From NCBI GenBank assembly GCA_014380485.1, contig JACMJU010000085.1, positions 1-41,755 on the forward strand: 41,755 bases of DNA, in the 5' to 3' direction. A program made the position numbers and the translations under genes. Position 1 is the first letter of the stretch; the number at the start of each line of letters is the position of its first letter. This document shows positions 10,737 to 20,374 of the stretch, piece after piece. This DNA is from Methyloceanibacter sp. (GTDB taxonomy: Bacteria; Pseudomonadota; Alphaproteobacteria; Rhizobiales; Methyloligellaceae). Under the pieces are notes generated by a model. That model searched no databases and was not told the origin of the DNA. It saw nothing but the letters and a program-made list of their open reading frames with translations.

Positions 10737-11480
10737 ATGGCAGGGACGGCAGGGGCCAAGAACCTTCGCTATCGCCGGGTGCTCTTGAAGCTCTCGGGCG
10801 AAGCGCTCGCCGGCGACAAGGGCTATGGGATCGATCTCGACGTGGTGGCGCCGATCGCGCGCGATATTGCCGCTTCAGTCGCTTCCGGCGCCGAAATCTG
10901 CCTCGTCGTCGGCGGGGGCAATATCTATCGTGGGCTGATGGCGGCCGAAGGCGGCGTCGACCGCGCGCGCGCCGACTATATGGGCATGCTGGCCACGGTC
11001 ATGAACGGTCTCGCGCTCCAGACCGCGATCGAGCGTCAGGGTGCAACGGCGCGCGTGCTGTCCGCCATCCCGATGCCGACCGTGTGCGAGGCCTATATCC
11101 GCGACAAGGCGCTCGATCATCTTGCCAAAGGCCGGGTGGTGATCTTCACCGGGGGCACCGGCAACCCCTATTTCACGACCGACACGGCGGCGGCGCTGCG
11201 GGCCGCCGAGATGGGCTGCGACGCCCTGCTCAAGGCAACCCAGGTCGACGGCGTCTATAGCGCCGACCCGCGAACGACGTCTGGCGCACGCCGCTACGAC
11301 CGGCTTTCCTATGATGACGTTCTTAAGCAAGATTTGCGCATCATGGACGGGGCCGCAATCGCGCTTGCCCGAGACAACCGGATTCCGATAATTGTGTTTT
11401 CCATCAAGAGCCAAGGCGGCTTGGCTGAGGTCTTGAAAGGAAAGGGCTCCGCAACCACCATCGATGGCGGCGGGGCATAA
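10737..11480 (+). CDS. pyrH: UMP kinase
   Basis: A 247-residue amino-acid-kinase-fold enzyme that phosphorylates UMP to UDP with ATP, the committed step to UTP and CTP and so to RNA and the CDP-activated lipids made by the downstream cdsA product. Visible are [15 protein letters not shown] near residues 12-26, the [10 protein letters not shown] glycine loop near 55-64, and [16 protein letters not shown] near 135-150. ATG 10737 has a strong Shine-Dalgarno (GGGAGGAAGG). An in-frame ATG at 10692 lies inside a hairpin and would add 15 unrelated residues. It is followed by frr, the usual order. Confidence 0.97.
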   Translation: MAGTAGAKNLRYRRVLLKLSGEALAGDKGYGIDLDVVAPIARDIAASVASGAEICLVVGGGNIYRGLMAAEGGVDRARADYMGMLATVMNGLALQTAIERQGATARVLSAIPMPTVCEAYIRDKALDHLAKGRVVIFTGGTGNPYFTTDTAAALRAAEMGCDALLKATQVDGVYSADPRTTSGARRYDRLSYDDVLKQDLRIMDGAAIALARDNRIPIIVFSIKSQGGLAEVLKGKGSATTIDGGGA

Positions 11481-11567
11481 GGAAGCGCCCGGGCGAATTC
11501 GCGGTGCCAATTGGCGGCCCCGGGGATCGCCCGACGGGAGCGCCGACGCGGAGGCAGGGAAGGCGAC

Positions 11568-12125
11568 ATGGCTGGCTTCGACCTGAAAGAGATCGAGCGG
11601 CGGATGCGTGGCGCTCTCAGCGTGCTGAAGCAGGAGTTCGGCGGCCTGCGCACCGGCCGCGCCAATGCGAGCCTGCTCGACCCTATTACCGTGATGGCCT
11701 ACGGCAACCCAATGCCGCTCAACCAGCTCGCCACTATCAACGTTCCCGAGTCGCGCCTCATCACGGTGCAGGTCTGGGACCGGAGCCAAGTCGGCGCCGT
11801 CGATCGCGCCATCAGAGAGTCGGATTTGGGGCTCAACCCCGTGGTCGAGGGCCAGCTCTTGCGGCTGCCGATCCCGGAGCTGAACCAGGAGCGGCGTCAC
11901 GAGATCGCCAAGGTCGCTCACAAATACGCCGAGCAGGCGCGGGTGGCGGTGCGCAATGTGCGCCGCGACGGCATGGAACATCTCAAACGCGCCGAAAAGG
12001 ACCACGAGATGGGCAAGGACGAGCACCACGCGCTTTCGACCAAGGTGCAGGATTTGACCGACAGGATTATCAAGGAAATCGATGAGGCCCTTGCCAGCAA
12101 GGAAGCCGAAATCATGCAGGTATAG
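11568..12125 (+). CDS. frr: Ribosome recycling factor
   Basis: A 185-residue factor that, with EF-G, splits post-termination ribosomes. The sequence shows the three-helix-bundle signature: [12 protein letters not shown] at the start, [17 protein letters not shown] near 27-43, and a C-terminal helix with [18 protein letters not shown]. The length is standard. The chosen ATG (11568) follows GCAGGGAAGG at good spacing; an in-frame ATG at 11511 would add 19 Arg-rich residues with no family support. It lies 87 bases after pyrH and 50 bases before uppS, all on one strand. Confidence 0.97.
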   Translation: MAGFDLKEIERRMRGALSVLKQEFGGLRTGRANASLLDPITVMAYGNPMPLNQLATINVPESRLITVQVWDRSQVGAVDRAIRESDLGLNPVVEGQLLRLPIPELNQERRHEIAKVAHKYAEQARVAVRNVRRDGMEHLKRAEKDHEMGKDEHHALSTKVQDLTDRIIKEIDEALASKEAEIMQV

Positions 12126-12175
12126 TCAGGCGGGGCCAGAGACATGCCGTTCCCCTTAACCCGGAGCAGCCGAAC

Positions 12176-12934
12176 GTGACGCTTGCGGCCGATAAGTTTG
12201 CGTGGCAGGCGGCCGACGGATCGGCCGTTCGCCACATCGCGATCATCATGGACGGCAACGGACGCTGGGCCGCCGAGCGGGGCCTGCCCCGGGCCGAAGG
12301 CCATCGCCAGGGCGTTGAAAGTGTGAGGCGCACGGTCGAGGCCGCGCTCGCGCTCGGCATCACCCATCTCACGCTGTTTAGCTTCTCCTCCGAGAACTGG
12401 GCGCGCCCCAAGCAGGAGATCAGCGACCTGTTCGGTCTTTTGCGCCGCTTCATCCGCCGCGACCTCGCCGATCTGCACAAGAATGGCGTCAAGATTCGTG
12501 TGATCGGCACCCGTACCGGTCTCGAGCCGGACATTCTCCGGCTGATCGACGACGCCATCGAGCTCACCAAGAATAATACCGCGCTCAATCTCACCATTGC
12601 CTTCAACTACGGGGCCCGTGACGAGATTGCCCGGGCCGCGCGGAGCATCGCCGAGGCGGCGGCCGAAGGGTCTCTCGCTCCTTCCGACGTGACCGAAGAG
12701 CGCTTCGGAACCTATCTCGACACCGCCAATCTTCCCGATCCCGACCTCCTCATCCGCACCAGCGGCGAGCTGCGCCTGTCGAACTTCCTGCTGTGGCAGC
12801 TTGCCTATGCCGAATTCGTGTTCGTCGACACCTATTGGCCGGACTTCTCGCGCGAACAGTTGGAAGCGGCAATCGCCGAATATCAGCGGCGCAGCCGCCG
12901 CTTTGGCGGAACTTCGGCGAGATCGACCGCGTGA
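12176..12934 (+). CDS. uppS: Undecaprenyl diphosphate synthase (cis-prenyltransferase)
   Basis: A 252-residue cytoplasmic enzyme that extends farnesyl-PP with isopentenyl-PP into the C55 carrier lipid for peptidoglycan and O-antigen. Family signatures are [13 protein letters not shown] with catalytic Asp26, [12 protein letters not shown] near 63-74, and the C-terminal [15 protein letters not shown] and FVDTYWPDF blocks. The start is GTG at 12176, with the HIAIIMDG motif at the expected distance; no nearby ATG fits. Its TGA stop overlaps the cdsA GTG start (GTGA at 12931-12934), so the two are translationally coupled. Confidence 0.96.
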   Translation: MTLAADKFAWQAADGSAVRHIAIIMDGNGRWAAERGLPRAEGHRQGVESVRRTVEAALALGITHLTLFSFSSENWARPKQEISDLFGLLRRFIRRDLADLHKNGVKIRVIGTRTGLEPDILRLIDDAIELTKNNTALNLTIAFNYGARDEIARAARSIAEAAAEGSLAPSDVTEERFGTYLDTANLPDPDLLIRTSGELRLSNFLLWQLAYAEFVFVDTYWPDFSREQLEAAIAEYQRRSRRFGGTSARSTA

Positions 12935-13767
12935 CGCTGACGGGAGCGATCTCCGGCCGACAGCGGGAAATCGTGCTGCGCGTGGCCTCGGCCGTCGCGC
13001 TTGCGGCCTTGGCGCTCGGCGCCGCGATCTTAAGTCCGTGGAGCTTTCTCGCCCTGGTTATGGTGGGGGCCGGTCTCGTTGCCTGGGAGTGGGGACGGCT
13101 CACCCGGGGCAACGGCTTCGATCGCACCGCCTTGCTCGCCACTGCCACCGTTGCCGCGCTGGCGATCTGCGTCGCCTTTGGCCGGCCCGCGTATGGGTTC
13201 TTCGTCCTTGCCGCGGCGGCGGCGACGATCTGGCTGGTGGGCCAAAACGTCCCCAGCCGCACCTGGGCCATCGCCGGGTTGGCTTACACCGCCCTGCCGG
13301 TCGCAGCCTTGGTCTGGCTTCGCAGCGATCAGGCCCTTGGCGCCGTCGCCGTGGTCTATCTGTTTGCCGTCGCCTGGACCGCCGATACGGCCTCCTACGC
13401 CGCCGGACACCTCTTGGACGGCCCCAAGCTCGCGCCGCGCATTTCTCCCCAGAAGACTTGGAGCGGGTTTCTTGCCGGCGCGCTCCTCCCTTCACTTGTC
13501 GGCGTTGCCTTTGCCACGTACCTAAAGAGCAGTTCAGCCCCGCGTCTTGCGCTGGTGAGCGTGGGCCTAGCCGTGGCCTGTCAACTTGGAGACCTGCTGG
13601 AGAGCTGGGTGAAGCGCCGCTTTGGTGCTAAGGACACGAGTCAGCTCATTCCGGGCCATGGCGGCGTTCTCGACCGCGTCGACGGATTGCTGCTCGCCGC
13701 CGTCCTGGCGGGTCTCATCGCGCTGCGGGATCCCGCCGCTCCCGCCCGCAGTCTGCTTATTTGGTGA
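12931..13767 (+). CDS. cdsA: Phosphatidate cytidylyltransferase (CDP-diglyceride synthase)
   Basis: A multi-pass inner-membrane enzyme of 278 residues that makes CDP-diacylglycerol from phosphatidate and CTP, the branch point for bacterial phospholipids. About seven hydrophobic helices are visible, and the family signature [22 protein letters not shown] followed by LDRVD lies near residues 225-250. The frame is open further upstream, but that part is uppS read in another frame. GTG 12931, overlapping the uppS stop, gives [18 protein letters not shown], the expected start just before the first helix. dxr follows within about 13 bases. Confidence 0.95.
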   Translation: MTLTGAISGRQREIVLRVASAVALAALALGAAILSPWSFLALVMVGAGLVAWEWGRLTRGNGFDRTALLATATVAALAICVAFGRPAYGFFVLAAAAATIWLVGQNVPSRTWAIAGLAYTALPVAALVWLRSDQALGAVAVVYLFAVAWTADTASYAAGHLLDGPKLAPRISPQKTWSGFLAGALLPSLVGVAFATYLKSSSAPRLALVSVGLAVACQLGDLLESWVKRRFGAKDTSQLIPGHGGVLDRVDGLLLAAVLAGLIALRDPAAPARSLLIW

Positions 13768-13780
13768 AAGTTGGGCTTCC

Positions 13781-14998
13781 GTGTTTCCGTCCCTCACATC
13801 CCTCAACCTCGAGATCGAGCGAAGTGTGGTGCGGCAGCGCCGGATCTCCGTCCTTGGCGCCACGGGCTCGATTGGCGAAAGCACGCTCGATCTCATCGGC
13901 CGAGACCCATCGTCTTATCAGGTGATCGCTCTGACCGGCGGACACAACGCCGCTCGCCTCGCCGAACTCGCCATTCGGCATCGGGCCGAGCTCGCGGTCA
14001 TCGCCGATCCGGAAGGATATCCGGTGTTGCGCCAGGCGCTTTCCGGCACCGGCATCGAGATTGGGGCAGGGGAGGCGGCGCTGCTTGAGGCGGCGGGCCG
14101 GCCCGCCGATTGGGTCATGGCCGCGATCGTCGGCGCGGCAGGATTGAAGCCGACACTCGAAGCCGTGCGGCAGGGAAGTCTGACCGCGCTCGCCAACAAG
14201 GAATGTCTCGTCTCGGCAGGGGACATCTTCATGGCCGAGGTGGCGCGGGCCAAAGCGACGCTGCTCCCCGTCGATTCCGAGCACTCGGCCGCCATGCAGG
14301 TCATGGCGGGCGCGCGGCCGGAACGGATCGAGGGGATTTGCCTCACGGCCTCCGGCGGCCCGTTCCGCAATTGGAGCCTCGATGCGATGAGGACGGCGCG
14401 GTGCGAACAGGCCCTCGATCACCCCAACTGGTCCATGGGGCCGAAGGTCACGATCGATTCGGCGACGCTCATGAATAAGGGACTCGAGCTGCTGGAAGCG
14501 CATCACCTGTTTTCGCTTCCCGCCGCCAAGCTCGACGTGCTGATTCACCCGCAGTCGATCGTGCATTGTCTCGTCTATCTCAGCGACGGATCGGTGCTGG
14601 CGCAGATGAGCTGCCCCGACATGCGCACGCCCATCGCCTATAGCCTCGCCTGGCCGGAACGCATGCACGCGCCGACCGAGCGGCTCGACTTGGCAGCGCT
14701 CGGCACGCTGAGTTTCGAGGCGCCGGATTTCGAGCGTTTTCCGGCGCTCCGTTTGGCCCGTGAGGTCCTTGCCGCGGGCGGAAGCGCCGGCACGGTGCTT
14801 AACGCCGCCAACGAAGTGGCGGTCGAGGCTTTTCTCGGTGGAAAGATTGGCTTCCTCGCCATCGCCGCTCTGGTTGAGGCCACGCTCGAATCGAGCGCCG
14901 ATCTCAGCGCACGCCATCGCCGCAGCGTCGAGGACGTGCTTGCCATTGACGCCGAAGCGCGCGCGAAAGCGCGGTCTTTGCTTAAGCGGTTTGCATAG
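13781..14998 (+). CDS. dxr: 1-deoxy-D-xylulose 5-phosphate reductoisomerase
   Basis: The second enzyme of the methylerythritol phosphate pathway, converting DXP to MEP with NADPH; about 405 residues. Signatures are the Rossmann loop GATGSIGEST (from about residue 26), ANKECLVSAGD, the metal and substrate site VDSEHSA, and GPKVTIDSATLMNKGLE. Start choice is uncertain: GTG 13781 lies 13 bases after cdsA, while GTG 13826 or 13829 would give a more typical short leader before RRISVLGATG. A still longer open frame reaches back into cdsA and is rejected. With uppS in the same cluster, it supplies isoprenoid units for the carrier lipid. Confidence 0.95.
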   Translation: MFPSLTSLNLEIERSVVRQRRISVLGATGSIGESTLDLIGRDPSSYQVIALTGGHNAARLAELAIRHRAELAVIADPEGYPVLRQALSGTGIEIGAGEAALLEAAGRPADWVMAAIVGAAGLKPTLEAVRQGSLTALANKECLVSAGDIFMAEVARAKATLLPVDSEHSAAMQVMAGARPERIEGICLTASGGPFRNWSLDAMRTARCEQALDHPNWSMGPKVTIDSATLMNKGLELLEAHHLFSLPAAKLDVLIHPQSIVHCLVYLSDGSVLAQMSCPDMRTPIAYSLAWPERMHAPTERLDLAALGTLSFEAPDFERFPALRLAREVLAAGGSAGTVLNAANEVAVEAFLGGKIGFLAIAALVEATLESSADLSARHRRSVEDVLAIDAEARAKARSLLKRFA

Positions 14999-15083
14999 AG
15001 AAGGGAGAGCCACTAAGTAGTCTCAATCTGCTGCTTGAACCGCTGATCCACTGGCCCCCGAAACTACCGGTACGGACAAATCG

Positions 15084-16184
15084 ATGTACACGATCGTCGG
15101 CTTATTGTTCGTGTTGACTGTCGTCGTGTTCTTTCACGAGCTCGGTCATTTCCTGGTCGCCCGCTGGTGCGGGGTTGCGGTCAAGACCTTCTCCATCGGC
15201 TTCGGCCCCGAGATCGCTGGCTTCAATGACCGGCATGGGACGCGGTGGAGCCTGTCCTGGATTCCGCTCGGCGGCTACGTGAAATTCATCGACGACGAAA
15301 ATGTCGCCAGCGCGACCCAGAAACCGCTTTCGCAGCTAACACCCGAGGAACGCAAGGGGAGCTTTCAAAGCAAGCCCTTGGCGGCGCGCGCCGCGATCGT
15401 CGCCGCCGGCCCGATTGCCAATTTTGTTGTCGCCATTGCGATCTTTACGGCGATCTTTGCTCTTTTCGGCGAGCGCATCACGCCCGCAAAGGTCGATGTC
15501 GTGAACCCCGGAAGCGCGGCCGAACGGGCCGGATTCCTGCCGGGGGACCTGGTGATCAGCATCGACGGCCAGAAGATCGAGAGCTTCGGCGAGATGCAGC
15601 GCATCGTCGCCACGAGCCCCGATCAGCCGCTCCGTTTCGTGATCGATCGAGGGGGCAAGAGCATCGAGATCGCCGCGACTCCGGAACGCAAGGAGATTAC
15701 CGACCATTTCGGTAACACCGTACGGCAAGGTCTCCTGGGGATACAGCGCAGCGCCGCTCCCGACGACTGGACGCTGAAACGCCACGATCCATTGACCGCT
15801 TTCGGCATGGCCGTGAAGGAGTGTTACTTCATCGTCTCCCGATCGCTCGGCTATCTCTATGACGTGGTGACAGGGCGGGAGGCTGCCGACCAGCTTGGCG
15901 GCCCGATTCGAATCGCCCAAATCTCCGGACAAGTCGCAAGCGTAAGTTTTGCCGCGCTTCTCAATCTTGCAGCCATCCTCTCCGTCAGTATCGGGCTCCT
16001 GAATTTGTTCCCAATACCGATGCTCGATGGCGGTCATCTTCTCTTTTACAGCATTGAGGCGATCAGGGGCCGGCCCTTAAGTGAAACGACGCAGGAAATT
16101 GGGTTCCGCATTGGCCTTGCGCTTATTCTCATGCTGATGATCTTTGCAACCTGGAATGACTTGATTTATAACAAATTTTTGTGA
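15084..16184 (+). CDS. rseP: RseP/MmpA-type site-2 intramembrane zinc metalloprotease
   Basis: A 366-residue inner-membrane protease of the M50 family that cleaves transmembrane anti-sigma factors or signal peptides after a first periplasmic cut. The zinc site HELGH is at residues 18-22 in the first helix. One PDZ domain (about 115-200) includes VVNPGSAAERAGFLPGDLVISIDG, and the C-terminal helix bears NLFPIPMLDGGHL with Asp315. Its position between dxr and bamA is the conserved proteobacterial arrangement. Only one PDZ domain is obvious, as in several alphaproteobacterial members. The ATG at 15084 puts HELGH at the normal place; no clear Shine-Dalgarno is visible. Confidence 0.95.
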   Translation: MYTIVGLLFVLTVVVFFHELGHFLVARWCGVAVKTFSIGFGPEIAGFNDRHGTRWSLSWIPLGGYVKFIDDENVASATQKPLSQLTPEERKGSFQSKPLAARAAIVAAGPIANFVVAIAIFTAIFALFGERITPAKVDVVNPGSAAERAGFLPGDLVISIDGQKIESFGEMQRIVATSPDQPLRFVIDRGGKSIEIAATPERKEITDHFGNTVRQGLLGIQRSAAPDDWTLKRHDPLTAFGMAVKECYFIVSRSLGYLYDVVTGREAADQLGGPIRIAQISGQVASVSFAALLNLAAILSVSIGLLNLFPIPMLDGGHLLFYSIEAIRGRPLSETTQEIGFRIGLALILMLMIFATWNDLIYNKFL

Positions 16185-16211
16185 GAATAAGGGCGGACAG
16201 ACGGGATACTC

Positions 16212-16279
16212 AGCGGGGGCCTTAAGGCCCCCGCTGGCACAATGAGGCGGGAACCAAAAATCGGCCACAAAAGGTGGCC
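16212..16279 (+). repeat. Two strong hairpins between rseP and bamA
   Basis: AGCGGGGGCC (16212-16221) and GGCCCCCGCT (16226-16235) form a perfect 10-bp stem with a TTAA loop; the whole element is palindromic. A second hairpin GGCCAC-AAAAG-GTGGCC follows at 16263-16279. Neither has a terminator U-tract on either strand. They could tune mRNA stability or partial termination between the protease and the outer-membrane genes. Confidence 0.5.
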
Positions 16280-16340
16280 ACTTTCGCCTTTAGAAGCCGT
16301 AGCGGCGGCGGGGATCGGCTTTGAGGGGAAGACACCAGTA

Positions 16341-18710
16341 ATGGTGCGGTGGACGTTGGCCAGAGGGCTGCTTGCGGCCCTCCTTGTGTTGAGCGCCGTC
16401 CCGCTCTCGCTGGGCCTCGGCGCCAGCTTTGGCGAGCTTTCCGCGCATGCCCAGGGCGTCGTCCAACAGATCCGAGTCGAAGGCAATAAGCGGGTGGAGC
16501 CGGAGACGATCCGGGCCTATCTCACCTTTGCGCCCGGCGATACCTACGATCCGGCCCAGATCGACGAATCGCTGAAAGTGCTGTTCGCGACCGGTCTGTT
16601 CCAGGACGTTCGCATCCGGCGCGACGGGCCGACCATCGTCATCGTCATCGTCGAAAATCCGATCGTGGGCCGGGTCGCCTTCGAAGGGAATAGAGAGATC
16701 GAAGACGATACGCTGTCCTCGGAGGTGCAGCTCAAGTCCCGCGCGGTCTATACCCGTGCGCGCGTGCAAGCCGACGTCCAGCGCATCCTCAACCTTTATC
16801 GGCGCCAAGGTCTCTACGGCGCCCAGGTCGATCCCAAGATCATCAACCTCGATAGCAACCGTATCGACGTCGTGTTCGAGATCGCCGAGGGACCGACCAC
16901 CAAGGTGCGCGCCATCAATTTCATCGGCAACGCCGCGTTCAGCGACTCGCAACTGCGCTACATCATCTCGACGACGCAAACGAACATCCTGAGCTTTCTC
17001 AAAGGCACCAATATCTACGATCAGGACCGCCTCAGTCTCGACCGCGAGCTGCTTAGGCAGTTCTACATGAAGAACGGTTACGCCGATGTCCGCATCATAT
17101 CGGCCACCGCTGATCTCGATCCCGCCGGCCGCGGCTTCTTCATCACGTTTACCATCGAGGAAGGGGAGCGCTACCGCTTCGGCATCATCGAGGTTGAGAG
17201 CGCTCTGCCTTCGCTCAAAACCGACGCTCTCGGCCCATACATCCTGGTGAAGAGCCGTAAATGGTTCAACTCCGATAAAGTCGAGAAGACGGTCGAGGCG
17301 CTGACCCTCGGTGTGTCCCTCCAAGGCTACGCCTTCGGCCAGGTGAAGCCTCGCTTCGACCGCGACCTGTCGAACCGCACGATAAACATCGTCTTTGTCA
17401 TCGACGAAGGACCCAGGGTCTACATCGAACGCATCAATATTGCCGGCAATATCCGCACCGAGGATCGGGTGATCAGACGCCAATTCCGCCTCGCCGAGGG
17501 CGACGCATTCAATCGTCTGTTGGTCGAGGTCGCACGCAAGAGGCTGAGGGCACTCGGCTTTTTCAAGACCGTCGAGGTCGAGGCCGAGACCGGCAGCTCG
17601 CCCGATCGCGTGGTCCTCATGGTCAAGGTCGTCGAGCAGCCGTCCGGTGAGTTGTCGTTCGGGGCCGGATACTCCACCAGCGAAGGCGTCATCGGCGATG
17701 TCGCCATTACCGAGCGCAACCTGATGGGCAAGGGACAGTATGTCAGGCTCGGCTTCTCCGGGAGCCTCGACCGCGCCCAGGTGGATTTCAGCTTTACCGA
17801 GCCCTATTTTCTTGATCGCAACCTCGCCGCCGGCTTCGACCTTTTCCACAAAGAGGTCAACTTGACCGAAGAGTCGTCGTTCAGCCAGCGTGACACCGGC
17901 GGCAATCTCAGGCTCGGCTTCCCGATTGCCGACAATACCCAGATGGGCTTGCGCTACCGCATTGCGCAGCAGGACCTCTTCGATGTGGCGAATAATGCGT
18001 CTTTGGCCGTCAAGGAGGCGGAAGGCGTTTCCATCGTTTCGAGCGTGGGCTACACCGTTGCTTACGACTCGCGAAACATCCCCTCCTCTCCCACCAGCGG
18101 TTATTTCGCATCGTTCTCGCAGGACTTCGCTGGGCTCGGCGGCGACGTGAACTACGTCCGCTCCGTTGCCGATGCGCGCGCTTACTACCCAATCACCAAC
18201 AAGATCACCTTGGTCGGCCGGGCCCAGGGGGGCAACATCCAGGGCTGGGGAGGGGAGGATGTACGCCTGACTGACCTGTTCTTCAAAGGCGGCGAAACAA
18301 TACGCGGCTTCAAGCGCGCCGGCTACGGGCCGCGCGATGCCTGCGAAAGTCCGATTACCGGTGGTCGCGTACCCATCTGTGCGAAGGACTCCCTCGGAGG
18401 ACAATTGTTCTGGGCAACGACCGCCGAGGTCCGCTTTCCCTTCCCCTACATTCCCGACAGTATTGGCATGCAGGGCGCCATTTTCGTTGACGCCGGATCA
18501 CTTTGGGACCCGAGCCAGCTCGCGTTGGACGCCGTCGCCCAAGAGGGGAGCTTTATCCTCGATAGCGCCGGGGTGCGGATGTCGACCGGTTTCAGCATCA
18601 TTTGGCAATCGCCACTCGGTCCGCTCCGCGCCGATTTCGCCGAGGCCTTGCTTAAGGAAGATTTCGACAAGACCGAATTCTTTCGCTTTGGCGCTTCGAC
18701 GAACTTCTAA
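16341..18710 (+). CDS. bamA: Outer membrane protein assembly factor BamA (Omp85)
   Basis: A 789-residue essential outer-membrane protein that folds and inserts beta-barrel proteins. It has a signal peptide (VRWTLARGLLAALLVLSAV with cleavage after AHA near 37) and five POTRA domains from about 38 to 430, recognisable from repeated motifs such as IRVEGNKRVEPE, VAFEGNREIEDD, INFIGNAAFSD and INIAGNIRTEDR. A 16-strand barrel follows. The loop-6 motif IRGF is at 654-657 (GGETIRGFKRAGYGPR), and the protein ends in phenylalanine (STNF), as expected for a barrel protein. ATG 16341 follows GAGGGGAAG; an in-frame ATG at 16242 would place 33 residues before the signal peptide. Confidence 0.97.
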   Translation: MVRWTLARGLLAALLVLSAVPLSLGLGASFGELSAHAQGVVQQIRVEGNKRVEPETIRAYLTFAPGDTYDPAQIDESLKVLFATGLFQDVRIRRDGPTIVIVIVENPIVGRVAFEGNREIEDDTLSSEVQLKSRAVYTRARVQADVQRILNLYRRQGLYGAQVDPKIINLDSNRIDVVFEIAEGPTTKVRAINFIGNAAFSDSQLRYIISTTQTNILSFLKGTNIYDQDRLSLDRELLRQFYMKNGYADVRIISATADLDPAGRGFFITFTIEEGERYRFGIIEVESALPSLKTDALGPYILVKSRKWFNSDKVEKTVEALTLGVSLQGYAFGQVKPRFDRDLSNRTINIVFVIDEGPRVYIERINIAGNIRTEDRVIRRQFRLAEGDAFNRLLVEVARKRLRALGFFKTVEVEAETGSSPDRVVLMVKVVEQPSGELSFGAGYSTSEGVIGDVAITERNLMGKGQYVRLGFSGSLDRAQVDFSFTEPYFLDRNLAAGFDLFHKEVNLTEESSFSQRDTGGNLRLGFPIADNTQMGLRYRIAQQDLFDVANNASLAVKEAEGVSIVSSVGYTVAYDSRNIPSSPTSGYFASFSQDFAGLGGDVNYVRSVADARAYYPITNKITLVGRAQGGNIQGWGGEDVRLTDLFFKGGETIRGFKRAGYGPRDACESPITGGRVPICAKDSLGGQLFWATTAEVRFPFPYIPDSIGMQGAIFVDAGSLWDPSQLALDAVAQEGSFILDSAGVRMSTGFSIIWQSPLGPLRADFAEALLKEDFDKTEFFRFGASTNF

Positions 18711-18782
18711 AGGGAGCGATTTCCCATTATGGCTTTGCGCCATGGCCCATGCCGCGGCGTTTTCCCGCCCCCAAAGAATTTG

Positions 18783-19859
18783 ATGGAACATCCAGGCTTC
18801 TTCGACCGTGCCGGCCCTTTCTCCTTGGGGGCTATCGCCGAGGCCGCCAATGCCAAAACGGCGGACGGCGCCGATCTCGGCGTCGCGATCAAAGATGTCC
18901 GGCCTTTGGACAGCGCCGCCGAGGGAGACCTCTCTTTTCTCGACAATCCGAAATACCTGCCCCTCTTTGCCGCCACGGGCGCCACGGCCTGCTTGGTCGC
19001 TCCGAAATTCGCCACCCAGGCTCCCTCCGGCACCGCCTGCCTGATAACGCCGGAACCCTATCGCGCGTTCGCGCGCGCGCTCCTCTTGTTCTATCCCGAC
19101 GCCCTCAACCCTAAGGGCGCGCTGATGGACGGCACGCCACGCTCGCCGTTGATTCATCCGGGTGCGGTGCTTGAGCATGGGGCGACCGTCGAGCCCGGAG
19201 CGGTGATCGGAGCTGAGGCGTATATCGGGCGCGGGACCACCATTGCCGCCGGCAGCGTCGTCGGCTTTCGCGTCCATGTTGGGCGAAACTGCTATATCGG
19301 ACCGAACGCCTCGCTCACCCACGCGCTCGTCGGCAACCATGTTATCGTCCACGCCGGAGTCGCCATCGGCCAAGATGGATTCGGCTTCGCCATGGGCAAG
19401 GGCGGTCACTTGAAGGTGCCGCAAATTGGCCGCGTCATCATTCAAGATGGCGTCGAGATCGGCGCCAATACCACCATCGATCGGGGCGCTTTGCGCGACA
19501 CCGTGATCGGGGAGGGCACCAAAATTGATAATCTCGTGCAAATCGGGCACAACGTGGTGATCGGACGGCATTGCGTCATCGTGGCCCAAACCGGCATTTC
19601 GGGAAGCGCGGAACTCGGCGATTTCGTGGTTCTCGGTGGCCAGGTCGGCGTCGTCGGCCACGTCAAGATTGGCGCTGGCGCGCAGATTGCTGCGAGCAGT
19701 AATGTGCGGGGCGACGTGCCGCCAGGCGTGCGATGGGGCGGCACCCCAGCAAAGCCCGTGCGTCTCTGGTTCCGCGAGCTCACGCTGTTGCAAAGACTTG
19801 CCGAACGAAAGGATTTGAAGCTTGATCAGGACGAGGGCGAAGGGGGGACCGGCGCGTAG
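18783..19859 (+). CDS. lpxD: UDP-3-O-(3-hydroxyacyl)glucosamine N-acyltransferase
   Basis: The third enzyme of lipid A synthesis, adding the N-linked hydroxyacyl chain from acyl-ACP; 358 residues from the chosen start. The N-terminal uridine-binding domain contains [11 protein letters not shown]. The left-handed beta-helix has many hexapeptide repeats, with [29 protein letters not shown] and the catalytic His region [12 protein letters not shown]-terminal helix contains [13 protein letters not shown]. An upstream in-frame ATG at 18729 has an AGGGAG at 12 bases and would add 18 residues; ATG 18783 ([15 protein letters not shown]) matches relatives better. It lies between bamA and fabZ, the conserved order. 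Confidence 0.95.
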   Translation: MEHPGFFDRAGPFSLGAIAEAANAKTADGADLGVAIKDVRPLDSAAEGDLSFLDNPKYLPLFAATGATACLVAPKFATQAPSGTACLITPEPYRAFARALLLFYPDALNPKGALMDGTPRSPLIHPGAVLEHGATVEPGAVIGAEAYIGRGTTIAAGSVVGFRVHVGRNCYIGPNASLTHALVGNHVIVHAGVAIGQDGFGFAMGKGGHLKVPQIGRVIIQDGVEIGANTTIDRGALRDTVIGEGTKIDNLVQIGHNVVIGRHCVIVAQTGISGSAELGDFVVLGGQVGVVGHVKIGAGAQIAASSNVRGDVPPGVRWGGTPAKPVRLWFRELTLLQRLAERKDLKLDQDEGEGGTGA

Positions 19860-19895
19860 CCTGTCCCGGCGCTAGTCCACAGGGAGCCGATATTT

Positions 19896-20363
19896 ATGAA
19901 TGAGAGCGGCGTGAAGGCGAAGCTCGGGACGGCGGAGATTACCGATATCCTGAAGCTTCTACCGCATCGTTATCCTTTTCTCATGGTCGATCGTATCGTC
20001 GACATGGACGGCGACCGCTCCGCCACCGGGATCAAGAACGTGACCGCCAACGAGCCCTATTTCCAAGGACATTTCCCGGGCAATCCGGTCATGCCCGGCG
20101 TGCTCCTCATCGAGGGCATGGCCCAGACCGCGGGCGCTCTCTGCATGCGCCATCTCGAGGCGTTCAAGCAGCCGCCGCTGGTCTATTTCATGGCCATCGA
20201 CAAGGCCAGGTTCCGCCGCCCGGTGGTGCCCGGCGATACCGTCCACTACCACGTTCAAAAAATGCGCAATCGCGGCCGCGTCTGGCGCTTTCGGGCGCAG
20301 GCGCATGTCGACGGCACCCTCGTCGCCGAGGCCGAGGTGAGCGCCGTCATCGTTGAGACTTAG
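19896..20363 (+). CDS. fabZ: 3-hydroxyacyl-[acyl-carrier-protein] dehydratase FabZ
   Basis: A 155-residue hot-dog-fold dehydratase of fatty acid elongation, acting on the 3-hydroxyacyl-ACP pool that LpxA and LpxD also draw on. The motif [14 protein letters not shown] is at 22-34. The active site is in [21 protein letters not shown], with His59 and Glu73. Length is typical. A Shine-Dalgarno AGGGAG lies about 11 bases before the ATG. It starts 36 bases after lpxD and 11 bases before lpxA, so its level is probably tied to lipid A synthesis by co-transcription. Confidence 0.97.
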   Translation: MNESGVKAKLGTAEITDILKLLPHRYPFLMVDRIVDMDGDRSATGIKNVTANEPYFQGHFPGNPVMPGVLLIEGMAQTAGALCMRHLEAFKQPPLVYFMAIDKARFRRPVVPGDTVHYHVQKMRNRGRVWRFRAQAHVDGTLVAEAEVSAVIVET

Positions 20364-20374
20364 CCAGGGCGAGC

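Noticed and set aside
15905-15914. GATTCGAATC resembling a tRNA T-loop
   Set aside because: It is inside the rseP coding frame (GGPIRIAQ), and no acceptor, D or anticodon arms can be built around it.
16290-18404. A 704-codon open frame antisense to bamA
   Set aside because: It mirrors bamA in the complementary frame, shows no family motif, and is an expected by-product of high-GC codon bias.
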